From Rhizobium sp. J15 (GTDB taxonomy: Bacteria; Pseudomonadota; Alphaproteobacteria; Rhizobiales; Rhizobiaceae), in contig NZ_NWSX01000035.1 in the NCBI RefSeq assembly GCF_002531825.1, positions 1-60,582 of the forward strand: a stretch of 60,582 bases of DNA, given 5' to 3'. Shown here piece by piece: positions 42,563-50,366 of the stretch. A program made the position numbers and the translations under genes. The notes beneath the pieces are model-generated. The model saw nothing but the letters and a program-made list of their open reading frames with translations, ran no database searches and was not told where the DNA came from. The number at the start of each line of letters is the position of its first letter. Position 1 is the first letter of the stretch.

Positions 42563-42670
42563 TCAGTTCACGCGTCCGTAGCCCACCGCCAGGCGGTGGT
42601 CGTAGACGTCGTGGAGACTGCGAAATTCCTGTTCATGGATGTCAGCGTAGCGCCCGGCCGCGGCAGCGTC
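42563..42670 (-). other. gene remnant or attenuator-type leader before a terminator
   Basis: Two readings compete. In one frame, without any start codon, the minus strand encodes 'RYADIHEQEFRSLHDVYDHR' then 'LAVGYGRVN' and a stop at 42563, which looks like the C-terminus of a protein. In another, an ATG at 42636 gives a 22-residue peptide rich in Thr, Ser and Trp ('VSTTSTTTAWRW') that stops at 42568. Palindromes ccaccgccaggcggtgg and tgaactgaattcagttca and then a T-tract terminator follow, which is attenuator-like geometry. I cannot decide between them from sequence alone. Confidence 0.35.
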
Positions 42671-42749
42671 AATCCGGCAAGAATGCTTCCCCGCCCCGCC
42701 GTTTTGCGTCTAAGATGCGCCAAAGACTCGTCAACAGGAAGGCTCGCCC

Positions 42750-43445
42750 ATGTCCGATCTCGCCACCGTCATCCCGCTTCCCGCCCCGGTTCTGTTGCCG
42801 GTGGATGGCCGGGACGATCGTTTTCCGGTGCGCCGCGTCTATTGCGTCGGGCGCAACTATGCCGACCATGCGATCGAAATGGGCCACGACCCGACGCGTG
42901 AGCCGCCCTTCTTCTTCCAGAAGAATGCCGACAACCTGCTGCCGGCAGGCAATGGCTTTCCCTATCCGCCGCTGTCGAACGACGTGCATTACGAGGTCGA
43001 ATGCGTGCTGGCGCTGAAGGCGGGCGGCGCGAACATCAAGGCCGAGAATGCGCTCGACTGCATCTATGGCTATGCCGTCGGCATCGATTTCACCCGCCGC
43101 GACCTGCAAGGCGAAGCAAAGAAGCTCGGCCGGCCCTGGGAGCTCGCCAAGGCCTTCGAACATTCCGCCCCGGTCTCGGCGATCATGCCGGCAAGCCGTC
43201 TCGGCCATCCCGCCGCCGGCCGGATCTGGCTGGAGCAGAACGGCAAACGCATGCAGGACGGCGACCTCAACCAGATGATCTGGAAGGTGCCGGAGATCAT
43301 CGCCGAACTCTCCAAGCTCTTCGTGCTGGCGCCGGGCGACATCATCATGACCGGCACGCCGGCCGGCGTCGGCGCGGTTGCGAGGGGCGACCGCATCACC
43401 TGCGGCATCGACGGCGTGGCGACGCTGTCGGTCGACGTCGTGTGA
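42750..43445 (+). CDS. fumarylacetoacetate hydrolase-family protein
   Basis: 231 residues with the FAH fold: 'FPVRRVYCVGRNYADHAIEM', 'PFFFQKNADNLLP', 'DVHYEVECVLALKAGGANI' (metal-binding ExE), 'GYAVGIDFTRRDLQGEAKKL' (Asp), and 'FVLAPGDIIMTGTPAGVGAV'. This length and pattern fit acylpyruvate or fumarylpyruvate hydrolases, which cleave a C-C bond in diketo acids at a divalent metal centre. It is followed after ten bases by the gamma-carbonic anhydrase gene, so the two form an operon. Confidence 0.92.
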   Translation: MSDLATVIPLPAPVLLPVDGRDDRFPVRRVYCVGRNYADHAIEMGHDPTREPPFFFQKNADNLLPAGNGFPYPPLSNDVHYEVECVLALKAGGANIKAENALDCIYGYAVGIDFTRRDLQGEAKKLGRPWELAKAFEHSAPVSAIMPASRLGHPAAGRIWLEQNGKRMQDGDLNQMIWKVPEIIAELSKLFVLAPGDIIMTGTPAGVGAVARGDRITCGIDGVATLSVDVV

Positions 43446-43455
43446 GGAGAGGCCG

Positions 43456-43986
43456 ATGCCCATCTACGCGCTTGGCGGACTGACCCCGAAACTGCCGCCC
43501 GCCGGCCTCCACTGGATCGCGCCGGATGCGCATGTCATCGGCGATATCGAACTCGGCGAGAATGTCGGCATCTGGTTCGGCTCGGTGCTGCGCGGCGACA
43601 ATGAGAAGATCACCATCGGCGCCGGCACCAACATCCAGGAAGGCGTCATGGCCCATACCGACATGGGCTTTCCGCTGAAGACGGGAGAAAACTGCACCAT
43701 CGGCCACCACGCCATCCTGCACGGCTGCACGCTCGGCGACAACGTGCTGATCGGCATGGGCGCAACCATCCTCAACGGCGCAAAAATCGGCAACAACTGC
43801 CTCGTCGGCGCCAATGCGCTGGTGACGGAGGGCAAGGAGTTTCCCGATAATTCGCTGATCGTCGGCGCGCCGGCGCGCGTCGTGCGGGTGCTGGATGAGA
43901 AGGCCGTCGCGGGCATCAGGCGCTCGGCGGAGAATTATGTGAAGAACTGGCAGCGGTTCGCGCGGGATCTGAAGCAGATCGGGTGA
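43456..43986 (+). CDS. gamma-carbonic anhydrase-family hexapeptide-repeat protein
   Basis: 176 residues of left-handed beta-helix: 'DAHVIGDIELGENVGIWFGS', 'VLRGDNEKITIGAGTNIQEG', 'TIGHHAILHGCTLGDNVLIG' and 'GATILNGAKIGNNCLVGANA'. The three zinc-binding histidines are seen in VMAHTD and IGHHAILHG. Family members (YrdA/CaiE/Cam-like) bind a metal at trimer interfaces; not all are active carbonic anhydrases. The second gene of the FAH operon, with a gaggag site ten bases after the previous stop. Confidence 0.92.
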   Translation: MPIYALGGLTPKLPPAGLHWIAPDAHVIGDIELGENVGIWFGSVLRGDNEKITIGAGTNIQEGVMAHTDMGFPLKTGENCTIGHHAILHGCTLGDNVLIGMGATILNGAKIGNNCLVGANALVTEGKEFPDNSLIVGAPARVVRVLDEKAVAGIRRSAENYVKNWQRFARDLKQIG

Positions 43987-44070
43987 ACTGGCGGAGGCTC
44001 CTTCCCGGGAAATATATCCTCCGTCTGCCTTTCGCTTGCCGCTCAAGGCGCTCGTCGCTTTCGCTCCTCA

Positions 44071-44268
44071 CCCCCCTCATCCGACCCTTCGGGCCACCTT
44101 CTCCCCGTTGGGGAGAAGAGGCAGCAAGCGGAGGGCTTCGCGTCACAGAGGATCCGCTCGATAAGGGCGAGACGCCGCTGCGATTCCGCTTCTCCCCAGC
44201 GGGGGTCCGAAGGACGGGGCGAGACGCGTGGCTCGACCCAGGTCGATGCCGGCAGGCAGATGAGGGGG
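44071..44268. repeat. RIME-like element with 80-bp segment shared with 56719
   Basis: The left half is the ccccctcatccgaccc type with ctccccgttggggag. The right half carries gggggtccgaaggacggg followed by cgagacgcgtggctcgac and the gccggcaggcagatgagg arm. Bases 44189-44268 are identical to 56719-56798, which is far more than the other copies share. Confidence 0.85.
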
Positions 44269-44336
44269 TGAGCGACGCGAGGAGCGAGTGCCCTGAGCCC
44301 AAGCGAAGGGCAAGATAGACATACCACAACCACCCC

Positions 44337-45037
44337 TCACCACACACCCGGAACCCAGCGCCACCGCACCCGATCCATATATTCCACATATCCCTCGAGC
44401 CCCCGGCGCAATTCCATCTCCTCCCCGAGCGTCCGCCCGAACAGCACGACGACCAGCAACCCCGCAGGGATCAGCGCATAGAGCGAGCCGAGCGACAGCG
44501 CCATGCCGGCGGCGAGCACGATGGCGAAGGCATAGCCCGGGTGGCGGATGACGGCATAGGGGCCGGTATCGATGACCTTGTGGTCGCGGTCGGTCTGGAT
44601 GCGCACCGTCGGCTCGAAATGGCGGTTGACCGATTGCGCCCAGGTGAGGCCGAGATAACCCGCCGTCATCAGGATATAGCCGATCAGCACGATCCAGCCC
44701 GGCTGCGGCGCCCAATGGAAGCGTCCGTCGTCGAAGGCGCCGACCGGCAGGATGGCGGCGAAGAGGATGATCGTCAGCGTCGCCACAACGGCGTCCCAGG
44801 GCTTGGTGCCCTTCTGATATCGGCTGCGCGCCGCAAACAGCTCCGGATTCGTCCGCCAGATCCAGACGATCGCAACCGCCGTCAGCAGGATGAAGAAGCG
44901 AGGAACATCCAGCCGCGTGGCCAGTCGAGCCGGCCGGCCGGCCAGAACAGCGCGGCGAACATGATGATGACTGTTATGGCGAGCGAGCCGAGCGAAGGCG
45001 CGACGGCCTGGCCGAACCCTGTCTGCTGCTGCGTCAT
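44337..45037 (-). pseudogene. isoprenylcysteine carboxylmethyltransferase-like gene with frameshift
   Basis: The 5' part (from ATG 45037) reads MTQQQTGFGQAVAPSLGS...'FWPAGRLDWPRGWMFLA' and then runs to a stop near 44882. One base out of phase, the sequence continues as 'FFILLTAVAIVWIWRTNPEL', then membrane helices and the ICMT-type end 'VIDTGPYAVIRHPGYAFAIV' and 'GRTLGEEMELRRGLEGYVEY'. The break lies at about 44895-44901, where one base is missing in cctcgcttcttc. Family members are integral membrane methyltransferases or related proteins. It is a pseudogene unless this is a sequencing error; a fragment from an ATG at 44786 could still be made. Confidence 0.8.
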
Positions 45038-45150
45038 CACCGTTCTCCGCTCCCGCTGCCGGCAGATCTCGTCCGGGTCTAACAGCCCCAGGCCGGATTT
45101 AGGAGGTGAAAGGCGCACAGCAAGCCGCTAGCACGCAAGAAATGGCAGGC

Positions 45151-45552
45151 TTACTCGGCCGCTTCCAGAAACGGGGTCGCGCCCGACGAGGCGGCGAGTG
45201 CACGAACCCTGGCCTCCGTCTTGGCGATCAGCTGATAGAATTCGTCCTGCGCCTCGACATCCAGCTGAATGACGGCGTTGACGTCGTCGGGCGTATCGCA
45301 GACACAGGCGACCGCCGAAATGGGACAAATGCCGCCGGGATAGCGCTTGCCGGTGCCGGTATAGGCGCGGCGGCCCCAGCGCTCGGAATAGACCGTTTCC
45401 TCGCGATCGAGATGGAGGATCGTTCCCTTGCAGGCGGTCACGATGGCTGCCTTGCCGTAAGCGAACCAATGATAGTTGAGCTTGCGGAGAATATATTTGC
45501 CAGTGATGTCTTCACCGGCGAGCTCGGCCGGGTTTTCTATCATTCGGATCAT
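45151..45552 (-). CDS. hypothetical protein, rhizobial type
   Basis: 133 residues, soluble and mixed alpha/beta: 'MIRMIENPAELAGEDITGKY', 'ILRKLNYHWFAYGKAAIVTA', 'GKRYPGGICPISAVACVCDT' and a C-terminal helix 'DEFYQLIAKTEARVRALAAS'. Three cysteines sit in the middle (ICP, ACVC) and could bind a metal, but the spacing matches no motif that I recognise. The ATG at 45552 is used because gagga precedes it. It stands alone. No function can be given. Confidence 0.65.
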   Translation of the reverse strand: MIRMIENPAELAGEDITGKYILRKLNYHWFAYGKAAIVTACKGTILHLDREETVYSERWGRRAYTGTGKRYPGGICPISAVACVCDTPDDVNAVIQLDVEAQDEFYQLIAKTEARVRALAASSGATPFLEAAE

Positions 45553-45842
45553 GACAGGGTCCTCAACATTTGAGCAATATCTGTCATCTCTTCTTGCGCC
45601 GCAAGTCGAAAAACGCTGCTTTTGTAGGGACTTAGTCACAAAGTGTTTCTGATTCTTACATCTTGCACGCGTCACGCAGCGAATCGGACATGCAATTCTT
45701 CGTCGAATTTAGGCCAGCCGCACCCGGTTTTCGGCTCTTCTCGAGGGGCGACCGCCTCCCCTTGCGGTTTTCCCGTCAGCCCCAATATGTCTCCATGGCG
45801 GCCGAAGCCGCCGCCCCCGGGAACCGCCGGCAGGAGAATTTC

Positions 45843-46211
45843 ATGGTCGACGCCATCAGCCCTATCACCTCTACCGCCGCCTCCGAACCGACCAGGATCG
45901 GCACCAGCACCTCGATCGAGACCGAACCCGACAATGCCTGGATCGCCGCCCGCCAGTCTGAGATCACCGCCGATCAGCTGGCGTCGAAGCGGGCTGCGGA
46001 AAAAGAAACCGCAAGCGATCTCATCCCGCATGCCGATCTGATCGTCGATGACGAAGAAGCGCAAAAGCGGCGCAGGCATTCAGCATCGGAAGACGGCGAA
46101 CAGGCCGGCGAACCAGCGGAACGGCCCCTGCTGTCAGGTGAAAGCGAGCGGATCGGCACCCGCAATTTCGACGACGACACGCCTTTCGGCGAACGCACCG
46201 CCATCATCTGA
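45843..46211 (+). CDS. hypothetical charged protein
   Basis: 122 residues, predicted mostly disordered, rich in Glu, Asp, Ser and Arg ('ARQSEITADQLASKRAAEKE', 'DDEEAQKRRRHSASEDGEQA'). It starts at ATG 45843 behind aggaga; the upstream in-frame extension lacks that support. Codon bias is like the core genome. It converges with the SnoaL-like gene (15-base gap). No family is recognised. Confidence 0.6.
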   Translation: MVDAISPITSTAASEPTRIGTSTSIETEPDNAWIAARQSEITADQLASKRAAEKETASDLIPHADLIVDDEEAQKRRRHSASEDGEQAGEPAERPLLSGESERIGTRNFDDDTPFGERTAII

Positions 46212-46226
46212 CACGACGACGGGCCA

Positions 46227-46625
46227 TCAGTTTCCGCCAGCAAGTTGCGCCTCGATCGCTGCCTTGTCGATCACCGACCAGACCTCGACGATCCTGCCGC
46301 CACGAAATTCGTAGATCACGTTCTCGGCAAAGGAGATGCACCTGCCGTTGACATCGAGGCCGAGAAACTGTGCCTTCGGCCGGCAGTCGAACTGGAGCCG
46401 GCAGGCGAGATAAGGCGGATCGGCAACCAGCATCAGCACATTGAAATGAAGATCGGGAATCTCGTCGAAATCCCGCTCCAGCATGGCGACGTAACCTGCA
46501 AGCCCGAGCCGGCGGCCATTGTGGACAGCGCCGTCATCGACGAACCGGCCGAGATCCGCCCATTCCTGCCGGTTGAGGCAGGCGATGTAGCCGCGGTAGA
46601 TGTCTTCGAGTTCGGTCTTGGTCAC
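46227..46625 (-). CDS. SnoaL-like ester cyclase-family protein
   Basis: 132 residues of the NTF2-like/SnoaL fold: 'YRGYIACLNRQEWADLGRFV', 'DDGAVHNGRRLGLAGYVAML', 'DFDEIPDLHFNVLMLVADPP' and 'VIYEFRGGRIVEVWSVIDKA'. The pattern is that of ester cyclase/polyketide-cyclase-like proteins, small cavities that isomerise or hydrolyse lipophilic substrates. Catalytic residues vary in this family, and the substrate is unknown. Next to it, 46626-46975 holds only a repeat of the second palindromic family. Confidence 0.82.
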   Translation of the reverse strand: MTKTELEDIYRGYIACLNRQEWADLGRFVDDGAVHNGRRLGLAGYVAMLERDFDEIPDLHFNVLMLVADPPYLACRLQFDCRPKAQFLGLDVNGRCISFAENVIYEFRGGRIVEVWSVIDKAAIEAQLAGGN

Positions 46626-46789
46626 GGGCGCGCTCCTGGCTTGCCTACAGCGTCGCGGCAGAGATAGCGCTGGAATCGCGCTTGCCAGTGGCGAGTACGC
46701 CCGAGCGCGAGGCGATCGTCTAGTTTACAAGGGCAAAGACCATCTCCATCCGCCGACGGAAAATCTTTAGGCGACCTTAGCCCACTCGC

Positions 46790-46922
46790 CCTCATTCCTG
46801 TGCTCGTCACAGGAATCCAGTGCGCCCAAGTCGTTGGGCGCGAGAGACTCTTCTACGGGAGAAGTCATTCACCGCGCGGACGCGCGGTGGCTGGATTCCT
46901 GTGACGGGCACAGGAATGAGGG
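46790..46922. repeat. second palindromic mosaic family, copy 1
   Basis: Outer arms ccctcattcctgtg and cacaggaatgaggg enclose acaggaatccagtgcgcccaa, then gcgcccaagtcgttgggcgc and accgcgcggacgcgcggtgg. A relative with longer arms is at 51767-51941. It is unrelated to the ccccctcat family. Confidence 0.8.
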
Positions 46923-46975
46923 CGGTGAGGTTAGCGCCCCGAACGAAACCCCATCGGCGCGATAGGATATGCCAC

Positions 46976-47374
46976 TTACGCCGCACAAGCCTCGCACAGT
47001 CCGCGGATCTCGATCGTCGTCTTCTCGGGCTTGAACTTCTGCCCACGCACCCAGCCCATCAGCCGGTGGTCGACCTCGTGGTCGTGGAATTCCATCACCT
47101 GGCCGCAGCTTTCGCAGATGGCGAAGGCGACGATACCGTGGCTGTGGCAGTTGTCGCCGGGATGGGCGCAGGCGACGAAGGAGTTGATGCTTTCGAGCCG
47201 GTGCACGACGCCGTATTCGAGCAGCTTTTCCAGCGCCCGGTAGACCTGCAGCGGCGCGCGAAAACCGTGGTCGCGCAGCTTGTCGAGGATGGTGTAGGCG
47301 CTGAGCGGCCCTTCGGCCTTTTCGAGCACGTCGAAAACAAGCGACTGGTTCTTGGTGAGTTGCGGTGTTGTCAT
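46976..47374 (-). CDS. zur: zinc uptake regulator, Fur family
   Basis: 132 residues. The Fur-type winged helix 'LSAYTILDKLRDHGFRAPLQ', 'VYRALEKLLEYGVVHRLESI' is followed by metal-site residues in 'NSFVACAHPGDNCHSHGIV' and two CxxC pairs ('CESCGQ', 'LCEACAA'), the structural zinc site. When zinc is plentiful such a protein binds palindromic boxes and represses zinc import. It is the third gene of znuC-znuB-zur and overlaps znuB by four bases (ATGA), so its level rises with the transporter it controls. Zur-like boxes are seen at 49152-49190 and 50334-50349. Confidence 0.93.
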   Translation of the reverse strand: MTTPQLTKNQSLVFDVLEKAEGPLSAYTILDKLRDHGFRAPLQVYRALEKLLEYGVVHRLESINSFVACAHPGDNCHSHGIVAFAICESCGQVMEFHDHEVDHRLMGWVRGQKFKPEKTTIEIRGLCEACAA

Positions 47375-48183
47375 GAGCCTTGTCCTTGCATGACCGCGCG
47401 GCGCCTGACGGGAAGCAGGCTGAGAATGAAGAGGACGAGCGCCGCCACCACGATCGAGGGGCCGGACGGCGTGTCGTAGGTGAGCGAGCCGAACAGCCCG
47501 CCGACGACAGCGGCCGCCCCGATCAGCGAGGCGAGCACGGCCATGATCTCCGGCGTGACCGAGAAGCGCCGCGCCGCGGCGGCCGGAATGATCAGCAGCG
47601 AGGTGATCAGCATGATGCCGACGATCTTCATGGCAATCGCGATGACGACGGCCATCAGCAGCATGAAGAAGAGCCGCGCCCGCTCGGGCCGCAGCCCCTC
47701 GGCCTCGGCAAGCTCGGCATTGACGGTGGCCGCCAGCAGCGGCCGCCAGAGCCAGGCGATCGCCGCCAGCACGAAGAGCCCGCCGCCCCAGATCAGCGCA
47801 ATATCGGTCGTGGAGACGGCAAGGATATCGCCGAACAGGAAGGCGATGAGATCGATCCTCACCCAGCTCATGAAGGCGACCATGACGAGGCCGATCGCCA
47901 GCGTCGCATGCGAGAGAATGCCGAGCAGCGCATCGGCCGACAGCGCCTGGCGCTTCTGCAGGAAGAGCAGCAGCACCGAGACGAGAGCGGCGACCGCGAA
48001 GACGGCGAGCGTCAGGTTGAGTTCGAAGAGCAGCGACAGCGCCACGCCGAGCAGCGCCGAATGGGCGATCGTATCGCCGAAATAGGCCATGCGCCGCCAG
48101 ATGATGAAGCAGCCTAGCGGCCCCGTCGTCAGCGCCAGCCCGACGCCGGCAAGGATGGCGCGCACGAAGAAATCGTCAAGCAT
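47371..48183 (-). CDS. znuB: zinc ABC transporter permease
   Basis: 270 residues with about eight membrane helices of the ABC-3 family: 'MLDDFFVRAILAGVGLALTT', 'GCFIIWRRMAYFGDTIAHSA', 'SADALLGILSHATLAIGLVM' and 'GIMLITSLLIIPAAAARRFS'. It forms the membrane channel for zinc delivered by ZnuA and driven by ZnuC. The ATG at 48183 overlaps the end of znuC by eight bases, and its stop overlaps the zur start, so all three are translationally coupled. A longer upstream reading is the His-rich tail of ZnuC in another frame. Confidence 0.95.
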   Translation of the reverse strand: MLDDFFVRAILAGVGLALTTGPLGCFIIWRRMAYFGDTIAHSALLGVALSLLFELNLTLAVFAVAALVSVLLLFLQKRQALSADALLGILSHATLAIGLVMVAFMSWVRIDLIAFLFGDILAVSTTDIALIWGGGLFVLAAIAWLWRPLLAATVNAELAEAEGLRPERARLFFMLLMAVVIAIAMKIVGIMLITSLLIIPAAAARRFSVTPEIMAVLASLIGAAAVVGGLFGSLTYDTPSGPSIVVAALVLFILSLLPVRRRAVMQGQGS

Positions 48184-49114
48184 GGCGGCCCTCCCCGCTG
48201 CGGGAATGGGCATGTTCATGCGCATGATCGTGCCCGTGATGATCATCGTGATCATGAGCATGTGTGTGGCCATCCCCGGCATGTGCGTGCTCATGCCCGT
48301 CATGTGCGTGATGACCGTCATCGGGGTGGCAATGATCCGTCACGGAGCCATCGGCATGCAGCACGCGGCCATCCGGCAGATGCGTGTGGTCGTGGTGATG
48401 GCTATAGACGGCGAGCGTCTGGGCCGCCCGGCTGCCGAAGAGGCGCACATATTCCGGACTGCGGCTGACGGCCTCCGGCGTGCCGCGGCAGCAGACATGG
48501 CCGTTGAGGCAGATTACCGTATCGGTTTCGGCCATGACGACATGCAGATCGTGCGAGATCAGCAGGATGCCGCAGCCGCTGGCGTTGCGGATCGATTTGA
48601 TGAGATCGTAGAGCGCGATCTCGCCGGAGAAATCCACGCCCTGCACCGGCTCGTCGAGCACCAAAAGATCGGGCTTGCGGGCGATCGCCCGGGCCATCAG
48701 CGCCCGCTGGAACTCGCCGCCGGAGAGATGCTGCACCTCGGCATCGATCATATGGGCGATGCCGGCGGCTTCCAGCGCCGCCTGCATGTCGCGCTGCGGC
48801 AGCGGGCCGGTCAGCGTCATCAGCCGGCGCACCGTCAGCGGCAGCGTCCAGTCGATCGAAAGCTTCTGCGGGACATAGCCGACCTTCAGCCCGGCCAGCC
48901 GCTCCACCCTGCCCTCATCCGGCTTCAACACGCCGATCGCGGCCTTTGCGCTCGTCGATTTGCCGGAGCCGTTCGGCCCGATCAGCGTGACGATCTCGCC
49001 GCGCGAAACGGAGAACTCGACGCCGCGCACCAGCCAGCGGCCGTTCCTGAGAACGCCGACATTGTCGAGCGAAACCAACCGTTCGCCCTTCGTATTTGCG
49101 GGAGAGAGCATCAA
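48176..49114 (-). CDS. znuC: zinc ABC transporter ATPase with His-rich tail
   Basis: 312 residues. Walker A is GPNGSGKS, the signature is 'HLSGGEFQRALMARAIA', and Walker B is 'LLVLDEPVQG', followed by the switch His in 'ILLISHDLHVV'. The last ~70 residues are very rich in His and Asp ('HHHDHTHLPDG', 'HTHAHDHDDHHGHDHAH'), a likely zinc buffer or sensor on the cytosolic side. It energises zinc import with ZnuB and ZnuA. The promoter region faces znuA and contains two Zur-like palindromes. The start is one of two adjacent ATGs (49114/49111). Confidence 0.95.
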   Translation of the reverse strand: MMLSPANTKGERLVSLDNVGVLRNGRWLVRGVEFSVSRGEIVTLIGPNGSGKSTSAKAAIGVLKPDEGRVERLAGLKVGYVPQKLSIDWTLPLTVRRLMTLTGPLPQRDMQAALEAAGIAHMIDAEVQHLSGGEFQRALMARAIARKPDLLVLDEPVQGVDFSGEIALYDLIKSIRNASGCGILLISHDLHVVMAETDTVICLNGHVCCRGTPEAVSRSPEYVRLFGSRAAQTLAVYSHHHDHTHLPDGRVLHADGSVTDHCHPDDGHHAHDGHEHAHAGDGHTHAHDHDDHHGHDHAHEHAHSRSGEGRHA

Positions 49115-49151
49115 ATTTTCCGACAGCGCTGTTGCATCCTGCTATTGCACA

Positions 49152-49190
49152 CGTTATAGCATAACGCAATTGATGTAATAACATAACATC
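49152..49190. promoter_or_regulatory. two Zur-like boxes between znuC and znuA
   Basis: cgttatagcataacg (49152-49166) is a perfect 6-3-6 palindrome. gatgtaataacataacatc (49172-49190) is a second, imperfect one. Both are A+T-rich TGTTAT/ATAACA-type sites as expected for Zur and lie between the divergent znu promoters. Confidence 0.75.
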
Positions 49191-49209
49191 TGCAATTCAA
49201 GCGGAGCAT

Positions 49210-50253
49210 ATGATGAAACGCGCCCCCGGCCATACCCTTAAAACCCTGGCCCTCAGAATTCCGGCCGTCCTCGCCATCCCGGCCCTGGCGGTCCCTGCTT
49301 TGCTCTTCGCCGGCACCATGCGGGCGGCGGACGCGCCCGTCGTCGTCACCTCGATCAAGCCGATCCATTCGCTGGTTTCGGCGATCATGCAGGGTGTGGG
49401 CGAACCGGAGCTGATCGTCGATGGCGCCGCCTCCCCGCACACCTACAGCCTGAAGCCGTCGAATGCGCGGGCGCTGCAGGAGGCCAAGGTGGTTTTCTGG
49501 ACCGGCCCGGGCCTCGAGGCCTTCCTCGAAAAGCCGCTCGAGGCGCTGGGCTCGGATGCCAGCGTCGTCGAGCTCGACAACGCCCCCGGCCTCGTCAAGC
49601 TGCCCTTCCGCGAAGGCGGCGCCTTCGAGCCGCATGATGACGGCGTTCATGAGGCCGCCGGCTCCGGCCATGACGATGGCCACGGACATGGGGACAAGCA
49701 CGCCCATCATGAGGAACATGAGCACGAGCACGGCGCTTTCGATACGCATCTCTGGCTCGATCCGATGAATGCCAAGGCGATGGCCGCCGTGATCACCACG
49801 ACTCTGGTCGCCGCCGATCCCGCCAATGCGCTGACCTATCAGGCCAATGCCAAGGCGCTGGACGACAGGCTGACGGCGCTGGACAAGGAGATCGCTGCCA
49901 CCGTCGCCCCGGTCAAGGACAAGCCCTTCGTCGTCTTCCACGACGCCTACCAATATTTCGAACACCGCTACGGCATCCGCGTCGCGGGCTCGATCACCGT
50001 CAGCCCGGAGACCATTCCGGGCGCCGAGCGCGTCTCGGAAATCCACCGCAAGGTCGGCGAACTCGGCGCAACCTGCGTCTTTGCCGAGCCGCAATTCGAG
50101 CCGCGCCTCGTCAAGGTCGTCATCGAAGGCACGAGCGCCAAATCGGGCGTGCTCGATCCGGAAGCGGCGACGCTGAAGGCCGGCCCCGATCTCTACTTCA
50201 CCCTCATGCGTGGCATCGCCGACAGCATGAAGGCCTGCCTCTCCAGCGCATGA
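49210..50253 (+). CDS. znuA: zinc ABC transporter substrate-binding protein
   Basis: 347 residues. After a signal peptide (to RAA/DAPVV) the cluster A-I fold begins with 'VTSIKPIHSLVSAIMQGVGE'; 'ASPHTYSLKPSNARALQEAK' carries the first zinc His. A long His/Asp/Glu-rich loop follows ('HDDGHGHGDKHAHHEEHEHE', about residues 142-175), then 'DTHLWLDPMNA' (second His) and 'VFHDAYQYFEHRYGI' (third His). It captures zinc in the periplasm for ZnuBC. It diverges from znuCB-zur under shared Zur-like boxes and ends at a strong terminator. Confidence 0.96.
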   Translation: MMKRAPGHTLKTLALRIPAVLAIPALAVPALLFAGTMRAADAPVVVTSIKPIHSLVSAIMQGVGEPELIVDGAASPHTYSLKPSNARALQEAKVVFWTGPGLEAFLEKPLEALGSDASVVELDNAPGLVKLPFREGGAFEPHDDGVHEAAGSGHDDGHGHGDKHAHHEEHEHEHGAFDTHLWLDPMNAKAMAAVITTTLVAADPANALTYQANAKALDDRLTALDKEIAATVAPVKDKPFVVFHDAYQYFEHRYGIRVAGSITVSPETIPGAERVSEIHRKVGELGATCVFAEPQFEPRLVKVVIEGTSAKSGVLDPEAATLKAGPDLYFTLMRGIADSMKACLSSA

Positions 50254-50291
50254 TTGCCGTGCGATCTCGCAGAGAGAGCTGAGGCGGAAAG

Positions 50292-50319
50292 AGGCGGATG
50301 ACCCCGTTCCGCCTTTTTT
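50292..50319 (+). terminator. intrinsic terminator of znuA
   Basis: Stem aggcgga/tccgcct followed by tttttt, 38 bases past the znuA stop. It separates znuA from the independently regulated GTPase gene. Confidence 0.85.
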
Positions 50320-50333
50320 CGGCACCACGCATG

Positions 50334-50349
50334 TAATGATATAACATTA
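50334..50349. promoter_or_regulatory. Zur-like box before the ZigA-type gene
   Basis: taatgatataacatta matches its own reverse complement at 14 of 16 positions and resembles the sites before znuA. It is 17 bases upstream of the GTPase start. Confidence 0.7.
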
Positions 50350-50366
50350 TCATCAATGAGGTTTCC

